From IMG/VR virus record IMGVR_UViG_3300043313_001352, positions 50,035 to 114,034 of that record: 64,000 bases of DNA. One strand, given 5' to 3'. Below are positions 6,909 to 12,317 of the stretch, in pieces. The position numbers and the translations under genes were made by a program. This DNA comes from a virus. The notes below the pieces were generated by a model, which was given only the letters and a program-made list of their open reading frames with translations, was not told where the DNA came from and did no database searches. The stretch's first letter is position 1; the number at the start of each line of letters is the position of its first letter.

Positions 6909-7373
6909 CTACCGCCCACCCCAGGCCCGGTTCACCTCGTCGAGCACCGTCCACGGCGCCCGCCCGGCCTCGTTCGAGGTGAACCGGACGATCCGCCAGC
7001 CCAGCGCCTCGATCTCGCGCTGCCGCTTGTGGTGCTTGGCCCAGGCTTCCTGCGGCCCGTGGAAGGCCAGCCCGTCGATCTCGATCCCGAGCTTGCGCCC
7101 GGCCAGCCCGAAGTCCAGGTAGTAGCGCCCCACGCGCACCTGACGACGCAGCCCGGCCAGTGCAGGCCACCGGTCCGGCGATGCCGTGTACGCCGCCCAC
7201 AGCACGTCCTCGGACGGCCCCACCCACGGTCCGCCGACCTTCTTCTCCCCCGCCCCGCCAGCCGTCCCAGCCACAGTGAACCGGCCGTCCTTGCCCCGCG
7301 CCCGCCCCCGCACCGGGGTCCCCCGGACCAGGATCATCCGGGGAGTCCGCACCACCCTGCGCCGCCGCGCCAT
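6909..7373 (-). CDS. DUF559/Vsr-like PD-(D/E)XK endonuclease
   Basis: Residues about 80-150 contain the DUF559 core: RVGRYYLDFGLAGRKLGIEIDG gives the acidic (D, then E-x-D) positions of a PD-(D/E)XK site, and RQREIEALGWRIVRFTSNE is the conserved motif of very-short-patch-repair-like nucleases. The N-terminal 60 residues are basic. It converges with the secreted-protein gene and its ATG is 6 nt downstream of a TAGCGT -10 box. Free-standing phage copies are often homing-type endonucleases. Confidence 0.85.
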   Translation of the reverse strand: MARRRRVVRTPRMILVRGTPVRGRARGKDGRFTVAGTAGGAGEKKVGGPWVGPSEDVLWAAYTASPDRWPALAGLRRQVRVGRYYLDFGLAGRKLGIEIDGLAFHGPQEAWAKHHKRQREIEALGWRIVRFTSNEAGRAPWTVLDEVNRAWGGR

Positions 7374-7379
7374 GTGTCC

Positions 7380-7385
7380 ACGCTA
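7380..7385 (-). promoter_or_regulatory. -10 element TAGCGT, leaderless DUF559 transcript
   Basis: TAGCGT on the minus strand, then 6 nt, then ATG 7373. It is divergent from the -10 at 7429-7434, so both promoters share 68 bp. Confidence 0.45.
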
Positions 7386-7399
7386 CGGGACCTTCGGCG

Positions 7400-7416
7400 T
7401 CACCTGTCGCTCACCT
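7400..7416 (+). promoter_or_regulatory. TCACCTGTcgcTCACCT double motif between divergent promoters
   Basis: The tandem TCACCT pair lies between the -10 boxes of the DUF559 gene and the secreted-protein gene, placed to control both. Confidence 0.45.
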
Positions 7417-7428
7417 GCCGCAACGGTC

Positions 7429-7434
7429 TACCAT
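7429..7434 (+). promoter_or_regulatory. -10 element TACCAT, leaderless transcript
   Basis: TACCAT then 7 nt then ATG 7442, with no Shine-Dalgarno. The context GGTCTACCATC recurs on the minus strand upstream of the HTH gene that starts at 62266. Confidence 0.5.
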
Positions 7435-7441
7435 CCTCACT

Positions 7442-7822
7442 ATGCGCGCCACTCTCTCGGGCACCCTCACTGGAGTCCTCTCAGCCCTGCTCACCGTCTC
7501 CGTGTTCGCCGCCCTGTGCCTGCTTGCCGCCCCCGCTCAAGCCGCCGACCACCGCCGCTGTGTCACCGTGCGTGAGTACCGCGCCGTACACGTCGGACAG
7601 CCCGCCCGCCGTGCGGTCCGGATCCTGGACGGTTACGGCGCCGAGGGTGACCTGGGCCGGGTCTACCGGATGTGCCGAGGCGGGCACGCGGTCATCGGGT
7701 TCTCCGGTGCCCCGGCGATCGTCACGATGAAGTTCCGCCTCGCCCCCGGCTCCGACCCGTGGGGCCGGGTCTACCTGCTGCCCAGCCTCAGCCCGGCCGC
7801 TCCGCTCTCCCAGCTGCTCTAG
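7442..7822 (+). CDS. secreted protein with signal peptide, 126 aa
   Basis: The signal peptide has a hydrophobic core at residues 8-28 and a cleavage site after AAPAQA. The mature domain of about 90 residues has two Cys (RRCVTV, YRMCRGG), likely a disulphide, and a small beta-rich fold; actinobacterial secreted proteins of similar size show the pattern V-T-x-x-E-Y-x-x-V. Function unknown. It is the second of three secreted proteins in the window and ends overlapping a convergent gene. Confidence 0.85.
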   Translation: MRATLSGTLTGVLSALLTVSVFAALCLLAAPAQAADHRRCVTVREYRAVHVGQPARRAVRILDGYGAEGDLGRVYRMCRGGHAVIGFSGAPAIVTMKFRLAPGSDPWGRVYLLPSLSPAAPLSQLL

Positions 7823-8130
7823 CCGTTCTGGACGACCCGCGCCGCTGCGGCGAGCGCCCGCTGCGCGCTGGTGTTCCCCGCGGCCTGCCGGGCCATCACG
7901 CCCAGCTTGCGGACCAGCCGGGTCCGCAGCCGCGCCTCGCTGCGCAGGACGTGCTGGTCGTAGACCATCACCAGCTCGTCGGCCACGTGCGCCTTGAACT
8001 CGTTTGCCGCGTCCGACCGGGACTCCCAGGTCCCGCACGAGCAGCGTCCGTGGTAGGGCCGGACCCACTGCAGCTCGTGCGCCCGGAGCACCCGCATGAT
8101 GGCCTTGGTCACCGAGTCCGGCTCCGTCAC
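7819..8130 (-). CDS. hypothetical protein, 103 aa
   Basis: GTG 8130. Residues 28-35 (HGRCSCGTW) carry a CxC and are followed by a helical AxxEFxAHVADELV segment; small actinophage proteins with this sequence are usually called hypothetical. The remainder is an Arg/Ala-rich helix. Last gene of the 8907-7819 minus-strand cluster. Confidence 0.75.
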   Translation of the reverse strand: MTEPDSVTKAIMRVLRAHELQWVRPYHGRCSCGTWESRSDAANEFKAHVADELVMVYDQHVLRSEARLRTRLVRKLGVMARQAAGNTSAQRALAAAARVVQNG

Positions 8131-8133
8131 CGC

Positions 8134-8298
8134 TCAGTCACCTGTGCCTCGGGTCCGCCAGCCGGGCTCCCCACAGACCGTGCAGACCACCGAGTCGAAC
8201 GTCGTGATGGGGTACGCCCTGGACCCCCACACCGTCCGCCACCGGTGCGCCCGGTCGAAGCTCTGCCGCAGCACGTGCTGCCGGATCCAACACCTCAC
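8134..8298 (-). CDS. small CxxC protein, 54 aa
   Basis: GTG 8298 overlaps the stop of the preceding gene (GTGA). The product ends VVCTVCGEPGWRTRGTGD, a CxxC zinc-knuckle half, after a basic aromatic segment (RQSFDRAHRWRTVWGSRAY). Too short for family assignment, but codon composition and coupling support it. Confidence 0.65.
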   Translation of the reverse strand: MRCWIRQHVLRQSFDRAHRWRTVWGSRAYPITTFDSVVCTVCGEPGWRTRGTGD

Positions 8299-8621
8299 TC
8301 CACCACTGTCTCTTGGATCTGCTCGATGATGTGCGCCAGCGCACTGAACGCGTCGCGGTAGTTGATCTCCCGGAACGCGGGCGGCAGGTGGTTCTGGCCG
8401 GTCTTGAAGTCCTCGGGGCGCAGCGCGTCCGCTGCCGCTACCAGCTCGCGCACCCGCTGCAGCTTCGCCGCGTCCGACGCCTCCGGCTCCTTCGGTGGTG
8501 GCGGCGCCTCGCATCCGTCGCACCGGGCCAGGTGGTTGTCGATCACGTCGACCGGCATCGAGGCCAGCGCCGGGTCGTGGTTCTGCAGCTTGGCCTCGCG
8601 CCTCTTGCTCTCCCTGCTCAT
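8295..8621 (-). CDS. hypothetical protein, 108 aa
   Basis: ATG 8621, with an in-frame GTG one codon earlier. Basic N-terminus (SRESKRREAK), a HLARCDGCEAPPPP segment that may bind zinc, then a helical C-terminal half ending in DAFSALAHIIEQIQETVVE, which looks like a small helical-hairpin dimer. Part of the coupled minus-strand cluster. Confidence 0.7.
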   Translation of the reverse strand: MSRESKRREAKLQNHDPALASMPVDVIDNHLARCDGCEAPPPPKEPEASDAAKLQRVRELVAAADALRPEDFKTGQNHLPPAFREINYRDAFSALAHIIEQIQETVVE

Positions 8622-8625
8622 CACG

Positions 8626-8907
8626 TCACCGTCCTGGTTCGCTCAGCTCGTGCGGCCGGTCGCACACCGTGCGCACCCGCTGCACGGTGGCCCCGTCGTT
8701 GTCGGTGTACCAGCAGCCGTTGGCCGGGTTGTACAGGCACAGGGTCCCGTCACCGTGGGAGAACGCCCGCGACCAGGCCATCGTGGTGCCGTGCTCGTCG
8801 GTGCCGTAGTGCCCCTCGATCCCGTGCACCGGACAGTCCGGGGCCGGATTGGACGTCGACAGCGCGAAGCCAGGACCGCAGGTACACCCAGCCGCCAACG
8901 GACTCAC
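8626..8907 (-). CDS. small Cys/His protein, 93 aa
   Basis: Begins with CTCGPGF (residues 8-14) and CPVHG (25-29), the CxCG ... CPVH arrangement frequent in actinophage zinc proteins. The C-terminal part (MAWSRAFSHGDGTLCLYNPANG ... RVRTVCDRP) is beta-rich. No catalytic motif seen. Confidence 0.75.
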   Translation of the reverse strand: MSPLAAGCTCGPGFALSTSNPAPDCPVHGIEGHYGTDEHGTTMAWSRAFSHGDGTLCLYNPANGCWYTDNDGATVQRVRTVCDRPHELSEPGR

Positions 8908-8917
8908 CCCTGCCCTC

Positions 8918-9133
8918 TCACGGGTTCATCAGCTCCCTGGCCAGGTCGAGCACCTTGCCCGACAGCTCTTGACGGACCCGGACCTCGGCCATGTGCGAGC
9001 CCAGGTCAGCAACCACCCCGGTCACGTCCAGCACCCCGCGCAGGTGACCGATCGCCGCCATCAGAGACTCGGCGTCGTCCTCACGGATGTCCTTCTCCAG
9101 CACGACGGTCAGGGTGTGATACCGGTCCGTCAT
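8918..9133 (-). CDS. hypothetical protein with ferredoxin-like pattern, 71 aa
   Basis: A compact beta-alpha-beta pattern (HTLTVVLEKDI, AESLMAAIGHLRGV, AEVRVRQEL) and a C-terminal helix. ATG 9133 overlaps the stop of the upstream gene. Similar small proteins are common in actinophages; function unknown. Confidence 0.75.
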   Translation of the reverse strand: MTDRYHTLTVVLEKDIREDDAESLMAAIGHLRGVLDVTGVVADLGSHMAEVRVRQELSGKVLDLARELMNP

Positions 9134-9738
9134 CGCTCACTCCGCGGCGTCCCGATCTTGCGGGCCGGTGACGCCGGACGTCCCCAGGTCCAGCCGCAGC
9201 TGTTGCACCACGGTGAGCGCCCGTCTCGGTGCTGCACCTCGTGGTGGGTCGGGCAGTCCGGCGCCCGCTCCCGCGCCCTCGTCAGCGCCTCTGACACCTC
9301 TGACGCCTCGGGCGCCAGCTCACCCTTGCGCCGCCCCACCGCGAGCGCGTCCCCGTCGTCGGGGTTGAGGTGGTTCGCCGCGTCCCACAGCGCCGCCCCA
9401 CGGGCGTCGCCCGAGCCGTGCTCGTCGAAGCGCAGCACCGCCGTGTGCCGCAGCTCACCCGCGGCCCGGTACAGGATCTCCACCTGCGCCGCCTGCTCGG
9501 CCGCGTCCACGATCGAGGCCACCGCCGGAGCCAGCGCCGCCACCTGGTTCAGGTCGGCCGCCACCTCGGTGACCTCATCGACCTGATCGACCTGCATGCT
9601 CCCGGCCACCCCGTCCCACCCGGCGCGCCCGATCAGCAGCAGCACCGCATCCGCGGTCTCCCGCGGTGTCTCCTCGCGGGTCTTCCCGTCCGCGATCCGG
9701 CGCGCGATCAGCCGGGACATCCCCTCGACGCTCGGCAC
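9130..9738 (-). CDS. hypothetical protein with C-terminal zinc motif, 202 aa
   Basis: The helical N-terminus (VEGMSRLIARRIADGK ... ADAVLLLIGRAGW) resembles small phage proteins annotated only as hypothetical. An Ala/Val-rich middle helix follows, and the end carries DCPTHHEVQHRDGRSPWCNSC, a zinc-binding CPTH ... CNSC set. ATG overlaps the upstream stop. Confidence 0.75.
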   Translation of the reverse strand: MPSVEGMSRLIARRIADGKTREETPRETADAVLLLIGRAGWDGVAGSMQVDQVDEVTEVAADLNQVAALAPAVASIVDAAEQAAQVEILYRAAGELRHTAVLRFDEHGSGDARGAALWDAANHLNPDDGDALAVGRRKGELAPEASEVSEALTRARERAPDCPTHHEVQHRDGRSPWCNSCGWTWGRPASPARKIGTPRSER

Positions 9739-10178
9739 TACTGCTCATCCTCCGGCTCGGCCGGTGCGAGCCCGGCCACCACCGCACGGGCGTAGGAGGC
9801 CCAGCGGGCACAGTTGCCGCACTGGTCGGCGGTGTAGCCGTCGCGCTCCATCCAGGAGAACTCGCGCAGGTGCTCCTCGTGGATCGCCTCCTTGGTCAGC
9901 GCCTCGACCACCCGGCCCCGCTCGATCTCCTCGGCGCCCTCGCGGACCGCGGCCAGCCAGCCGGGCGGGTCCGGGTAGGGCATTTCGGAGCCGTCCAGCC
10001 CGCGCAGCACCAGCATCGTCGGCACCCGCGGATCCTCGCGCAGCTCACGCAGCGTCGGCCGGACCGCCTCGTCCTCGATCGGCGGCACCGAGACCCGCGG
10101 TCCGTTCGGGTCCGGGGCCACCTCGTCCACCGGCCCAGGCTCGGGCGCCACCGGCGCCTGCTCGTCCTGGGTGCTCAC
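9738..10178 (-). CDS. hypothetical protein, 146 aa
   Basis: The N-terminal 45 residues are acidic and Pro-rich (APVAPEPGPVDEVAPDP) and probably disordered. The folded part follows TLRELREDPRVPTMLVLRG and ends with ADQCGNCARWASYA, a CxxC within a helix. Coupled to both neighbours by overlapping codons. Confidence 0.75.
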   Translation of the reverse strand: MSTQDEQAPVAPEPGPVDEVAPDPNGPRVSVPPIEDEAVRPTLRELREDPRVPTMLVLRGLDGSEMPYPDPPGWLAAVREGAEEIERGRVVEALTKEAIHEEHLREFSWMERDGYTADQCGNCARWASYARAVVAGLAPAEPEDEQ

Positions 10179-10354
10179 AGCACCATCACCAGCCCGTACA
10201 CCACAGCAGCCATCCCGTTGATCATCATCGTGTTGTCGGCCTCCAGCCGTTCGGTATCCACGTCACCCGGCTCGCGCAGGTGGTGCATCCCGAGCACGTC
10301 ACCTGCTGCCATCGACCCGAAGAACACCCCGAGGATCATGGTCAGGTAGGGCAT
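10175..10354 (-). CDS. small membrane protein, 59 aa
   Basis: ATG 10354 is preferred; upstream in-frame residues have antisense composition. Two hydrophobic helices, MPYLTMILGVFFGSMAAGD and NTMMINGMAAVVYGLVMVL, flank a charged loop. Divergent from the plus-strand gene at 10393, so the 38 bp between them must hold both promoters. Confidence 0.7.
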   Translation of the reverse strand: MPYLTMILGVFFGSMAAGDVLGMHHLREPGDVDTERLEADNTMMINGMAAVVYGLVMVL

Positions 10355-10392
10355 GCGTGGACAATAGCGGTTCCCCACTGGAGAATCTGCCA

Positions 10393-10635
10393 ATGTCCGA
10401 ATCCGAGCCCGAATCCGAGTGCGAGATCTGCCAGCACCCGTTCGACCCGCACGCGATGATCGCCACCACCGGCAACCCCCTGGACGGCGGGGTGATGCTG
10501 TGCCCGGATCCGGGCTGCATGTGCTTCGCGACCTGGTCAGCACCAGGCAGCGACGGCCGGACCCAGGTGGTGCTCCCGGACGCCGAGGAGCTGGCCGCGA
10601 TGCGCGCCTTCATCCAAGGGATGCACCTGAACTAG
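10393..10635 (+). CDS. zinc-binding hypothetical protein, 80 aa
   Basis: ATG 10393 follows a GGAGAA Shine-Dalgarno. After an acidic start (SESEPESE) it has CEIC (residues 10-13) and later CPDPGCMC, a four-Cys zinc site. It is an isolated plus-strand gene within minus-strand neighbours; its TAG shares CTAG with the convergent 48-aa gene. Confidence 0.7.
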   Translation: MSESEPESECEICQHPFDPHAMIATTGNPLDGGVMLCPDPGCMCFATWSAPGSDGRTQVVLPDAEELAAMRAFIQGMHLN

Positions 10636-10778
10636 CTGCCGTCCTCAGCCAGCCCGGAGACCACCGCCACCATCTCGTGCCCGAGCCCGTAGGCCACCGC
10701 GATCACGAACCCCACCAGCACCAGCACACACCCGGCGAAGAGGGCAGCCTGAAGCAGCCCCCGTGTCGTGATCTTCAT
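10632..10778 (-). CDS. single-pass membrane protein, 48 aa
   Basis: ATG 10778 overlaps the stop of the upstream gene. Sequence MKITTRGLLQAALFAG followed by a strongly hydrophobic helix (VLVLVGFVIAVAYGL) and a short acidic tail. Third positions are almost all G or C. One of several tiny membrane proteins tucked between genes in this phage. Confidence 0.7.
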   Translation of the reverse strand: MKITTRGLLQAALFAGCVLVLVGFVIAVAYGLGHEMVAVVSGLAEDGS

Positions 10779-10996
10779 CAGGCGGCAGGATCGCCTGGTT
10801 GCCCGCGCAGCGTCTCCACCAGGCAGCGCAGCCGGGTCAGCCGGATCTGCCGCGCCCGGTTGGTCTCCAGGCGCAGCTCGGCCTGCAGTCCGGCGTCCAG
10901 CTCGACCAGCAGCATCGCGGTGTCCGGTGGTGTATGTGAGACGCGCGCGCCCGACGAGACGGACGGGACGGGTGGGATGTCCATGGTGAGGACCAT
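10778..10996 (-). CDS. hypothetical helical protein, 72 aa
   Basis: A Pro-rich start (DIPPVPSVSSG) leads into one long amphipathic helix (LLVELDAGLQAELRLETNRARQIRLTRLRC). Probably an oligomeric coiled coil; nothing else recognisable. Ends overlapping the 48-aa membrane gene. Confidence 0.65.
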   Translation of the reverse strand: MVLTMDIPPVPSVSSGARVSHTPPDTAMLLVELDAGLQAELRLETNRARQIRLTRLRCLVETLRGQPGDPAA

Positions 10997-11038
10997 GCTG
11001 CCACCCCCGCCTGAGGCAGCGCTACTGGGCCAACACCC

Positions 11039-11731
11039 CTACGGCAGCGGGGCTCCCGGCTCCACCACGACCTCGGCGTCCACCGCTGCCTCGGCCTCAG
11101 CCGCTGCATCAGCTTCGGCCGCGGCCTGCGCCTCGGAGAGGATCGAGACCGCCTCGGTGTGCGCGTCCTTGAGTGCGTCCAGCCGGTCCTTGATCACCGC
11201 GGTGATGTCCACTGTGGCGATCTGGGCGTCCACCCGGACGTCGACGCCGCGCACGTAGCCGGTCCGGTCCAGGATCTCCGAGGCAGCCTTGGCGCGCACC
11301 CCCATCGGGGAGTCCTCGTCGTCCATCGCCATCTCCAGCGTGCGGGTCGCCTTGGGCACCAGCCGGGTCAGGTTGGTCGCGGTCTCCTTGGCCACCGCCT
11401 CGGCCAGCTCCGGCGGGGCGTAGTAGTCCACCCCCATCTGCCGGGCGTGGTCCAGGCAGTAGCGGCTCTTGGTCGGGTCGGCCAGCAGCACCTCGCACTG
11501 GATCCGCTTGGCCCCGGAGTAGTAGCCGATCCCGTCCTCGGAGTTGCGGTTGAACATGCACGCCCACGGGTTGAAGGTGCGCACCTCCCACGGCAGCCCG
11601 GCGTAGTAGTCCAGCTCGCTCTGCAGGAGCGGCTTGGCGGGCAGCCACGGGCGCGGCGCACCGGCGCTCGTCGTCCCCTCCTCGGGCTCAGGAAACGGCG
11701 AGGGCTCCATCCCCAGCGGTTCGCTTGTCAT
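11039..11731 (-). CDS. hypothetical protein with small-terminase-like helical segment, 230 aa
   Basis: ATG 11731 lies 6 nt after a TATCTT -10 box, so the mRNA is probably leaderless. The N-terminal 110 residues contain three Cys (NPWACMFNR, QCEVLL, RYCLDHAR). Residues about 125-160 (TRTLEMAMDDEDSPMGVRAKAASEILDRTGYV) match the L-x-x-M-x-D-x-x-x-P-x-x-x-R-x-x-A-A-x-x-I-L-D-R-x-G pattern common in phage small-terminase-like proteins. The last 60 residues are an Ala/Glu coiled coil. No large terminase is nearby, so packaging function is unproven. Confidence 0.75.
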   Translation of the reverse strand: MTSEPLGMEPSPFPEPEEGTTSAGAPRPWLPAKPLLQSELDYYAGLPWEVRTFNPWACMFNRNSEDGIGYYSGAKRIQCEVLLADPTKSRYCLDHARQMGVDYYAPPELAEAVAKETATNLTRLVPKATRTLEMAMDDEDSPMGVRAKAASEILDRTGYVRGVDVRVDAQIATVDITAVIKDRLDALKDAHTEAVSILSEAQAAAEADAAAEAEAAVDAEVVVEPGAPLP

Positions 11732-11737
11732 AGTCGC

Positions 11738-11743
11738 AAGATA
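11738..11743 (-). promoter_or_regulatory. -10 element TATCTT, leaderless transcript
   Basis: TATCTT on the minus strand, then 6 nt, then ATG 11731. A DnaA-box-like inverted repeat lies 44 nt further upstream. Confidence 0.5.
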
Positions 11744-11786
11744 CCAACCTTGGGCTCGATTGCACCCGTCTCAGTGGTTGCAGTTT

Positions 11787-11813
11787 TCCACAGGTTGTTG
11801 ACAAACCTGTGGA
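11787..11813. repeat. inverted repeat with DnaA-box-like arms
   Basis: TCCACAGGTT (11787-11796) and AACCTGTGGA (11804-11813) are perfect 10-bp arms around 7 nt. The left arm extends to TTTTCCACA, one base from the DnaA box TTATCCACA. The loop and neighbouring bases contain TTGACA. It is the only AT-leaning spot nearby and lies about 0.5 kb from the primase-helicase gene; it could be an operator, a terminator stem or an origin element. Confidence 0.5.
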
Positions 11814-11820
11814 CTCAGGG

Positions 11821-11997
11821 TCAGCCTGCGCCGCCGCACCGGGACACCGAGTAGAACCAGGACAGCTCGTGCAGCTCGGTGACCTTGGACTGCGCCGAGG
11901 TCACCGCGGCGGTGTCGAACGTCTCGTCACGCTCGCGCGCCGCGAGCACGGCCTCCCAGATCTCGGCCCGACTCGCGGCGCCGTAACCGTAGGTCAC
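11821..11997 (-). CDS. hypothetical protein, 58 aa
   Basis: GTG 11997 overlaps the stop of the upstream gene (GTGA). A helical protein (ASRAEIWEAVLAARERDETFDT) ending in HELSWFYSVSRCGGAG. Coupling and codon composition support it; the longer upstream frame is antisense-like. Confidence 0.65.
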   Translation of the reverse strand: MTYGYGAASRAEIWEAVLAARERDETFDTAAVTSAQSKVTELHELSWFYSVSRCGGAG

Positions 11998-12317
11998 GTC
12001 TCCCCGTTGCCCTCGTGCTGGCGTGGACCGTCCTCCTCGACGCGCCGGAACGTCACCGGCGTGCCGAGCAGCTTGTAGATCTCCTGGGCCTTCTCGGCGT
12101 CGATCGCCACCCACAGCCACTTGTCCCCCCACGGCGACATCATCTCGATGTGGAAGTCCTCGCCGACGATCCCGGCCAGCACGTCGACGGCCTCACCGTC
12201 ACCGGTGGCCTCCTCCAGCTGCTCCAGCACCTCGGCGTCCAGCTCGGGTTCCTTGCCGTAGTCCTCGGCGCCCTCCTGGGTGGTCACCATCACCACCGGC
12301 TCGTTCATCTCGCTCAT
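11994..12317 (-). CDS. acidic hypothetical protein, 107 aa
   Basis: The N-terminal half is strongly acidic (PELDAEVLEQLEEATGDGEA). The C-terminal half (EDFHIEMMSPWGDKWLWVAIDAEKAQEIYKLLG) is a compact alpha/beta unit. Coupled to the helicase gene by an overlap at 12314-12317. No family recognised. Confidence 0.75.
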   Translation of the reverse strand: MSEMNEPVVMVTTQEGAEDYGKEPELDAEVLEQLEEATGDGEAVDVLAGIVGEDFHIEMMSPWGDKWLWVAIDAEKAQEIYKLLGTPVTFRRVEEDGPRQHEGNGET

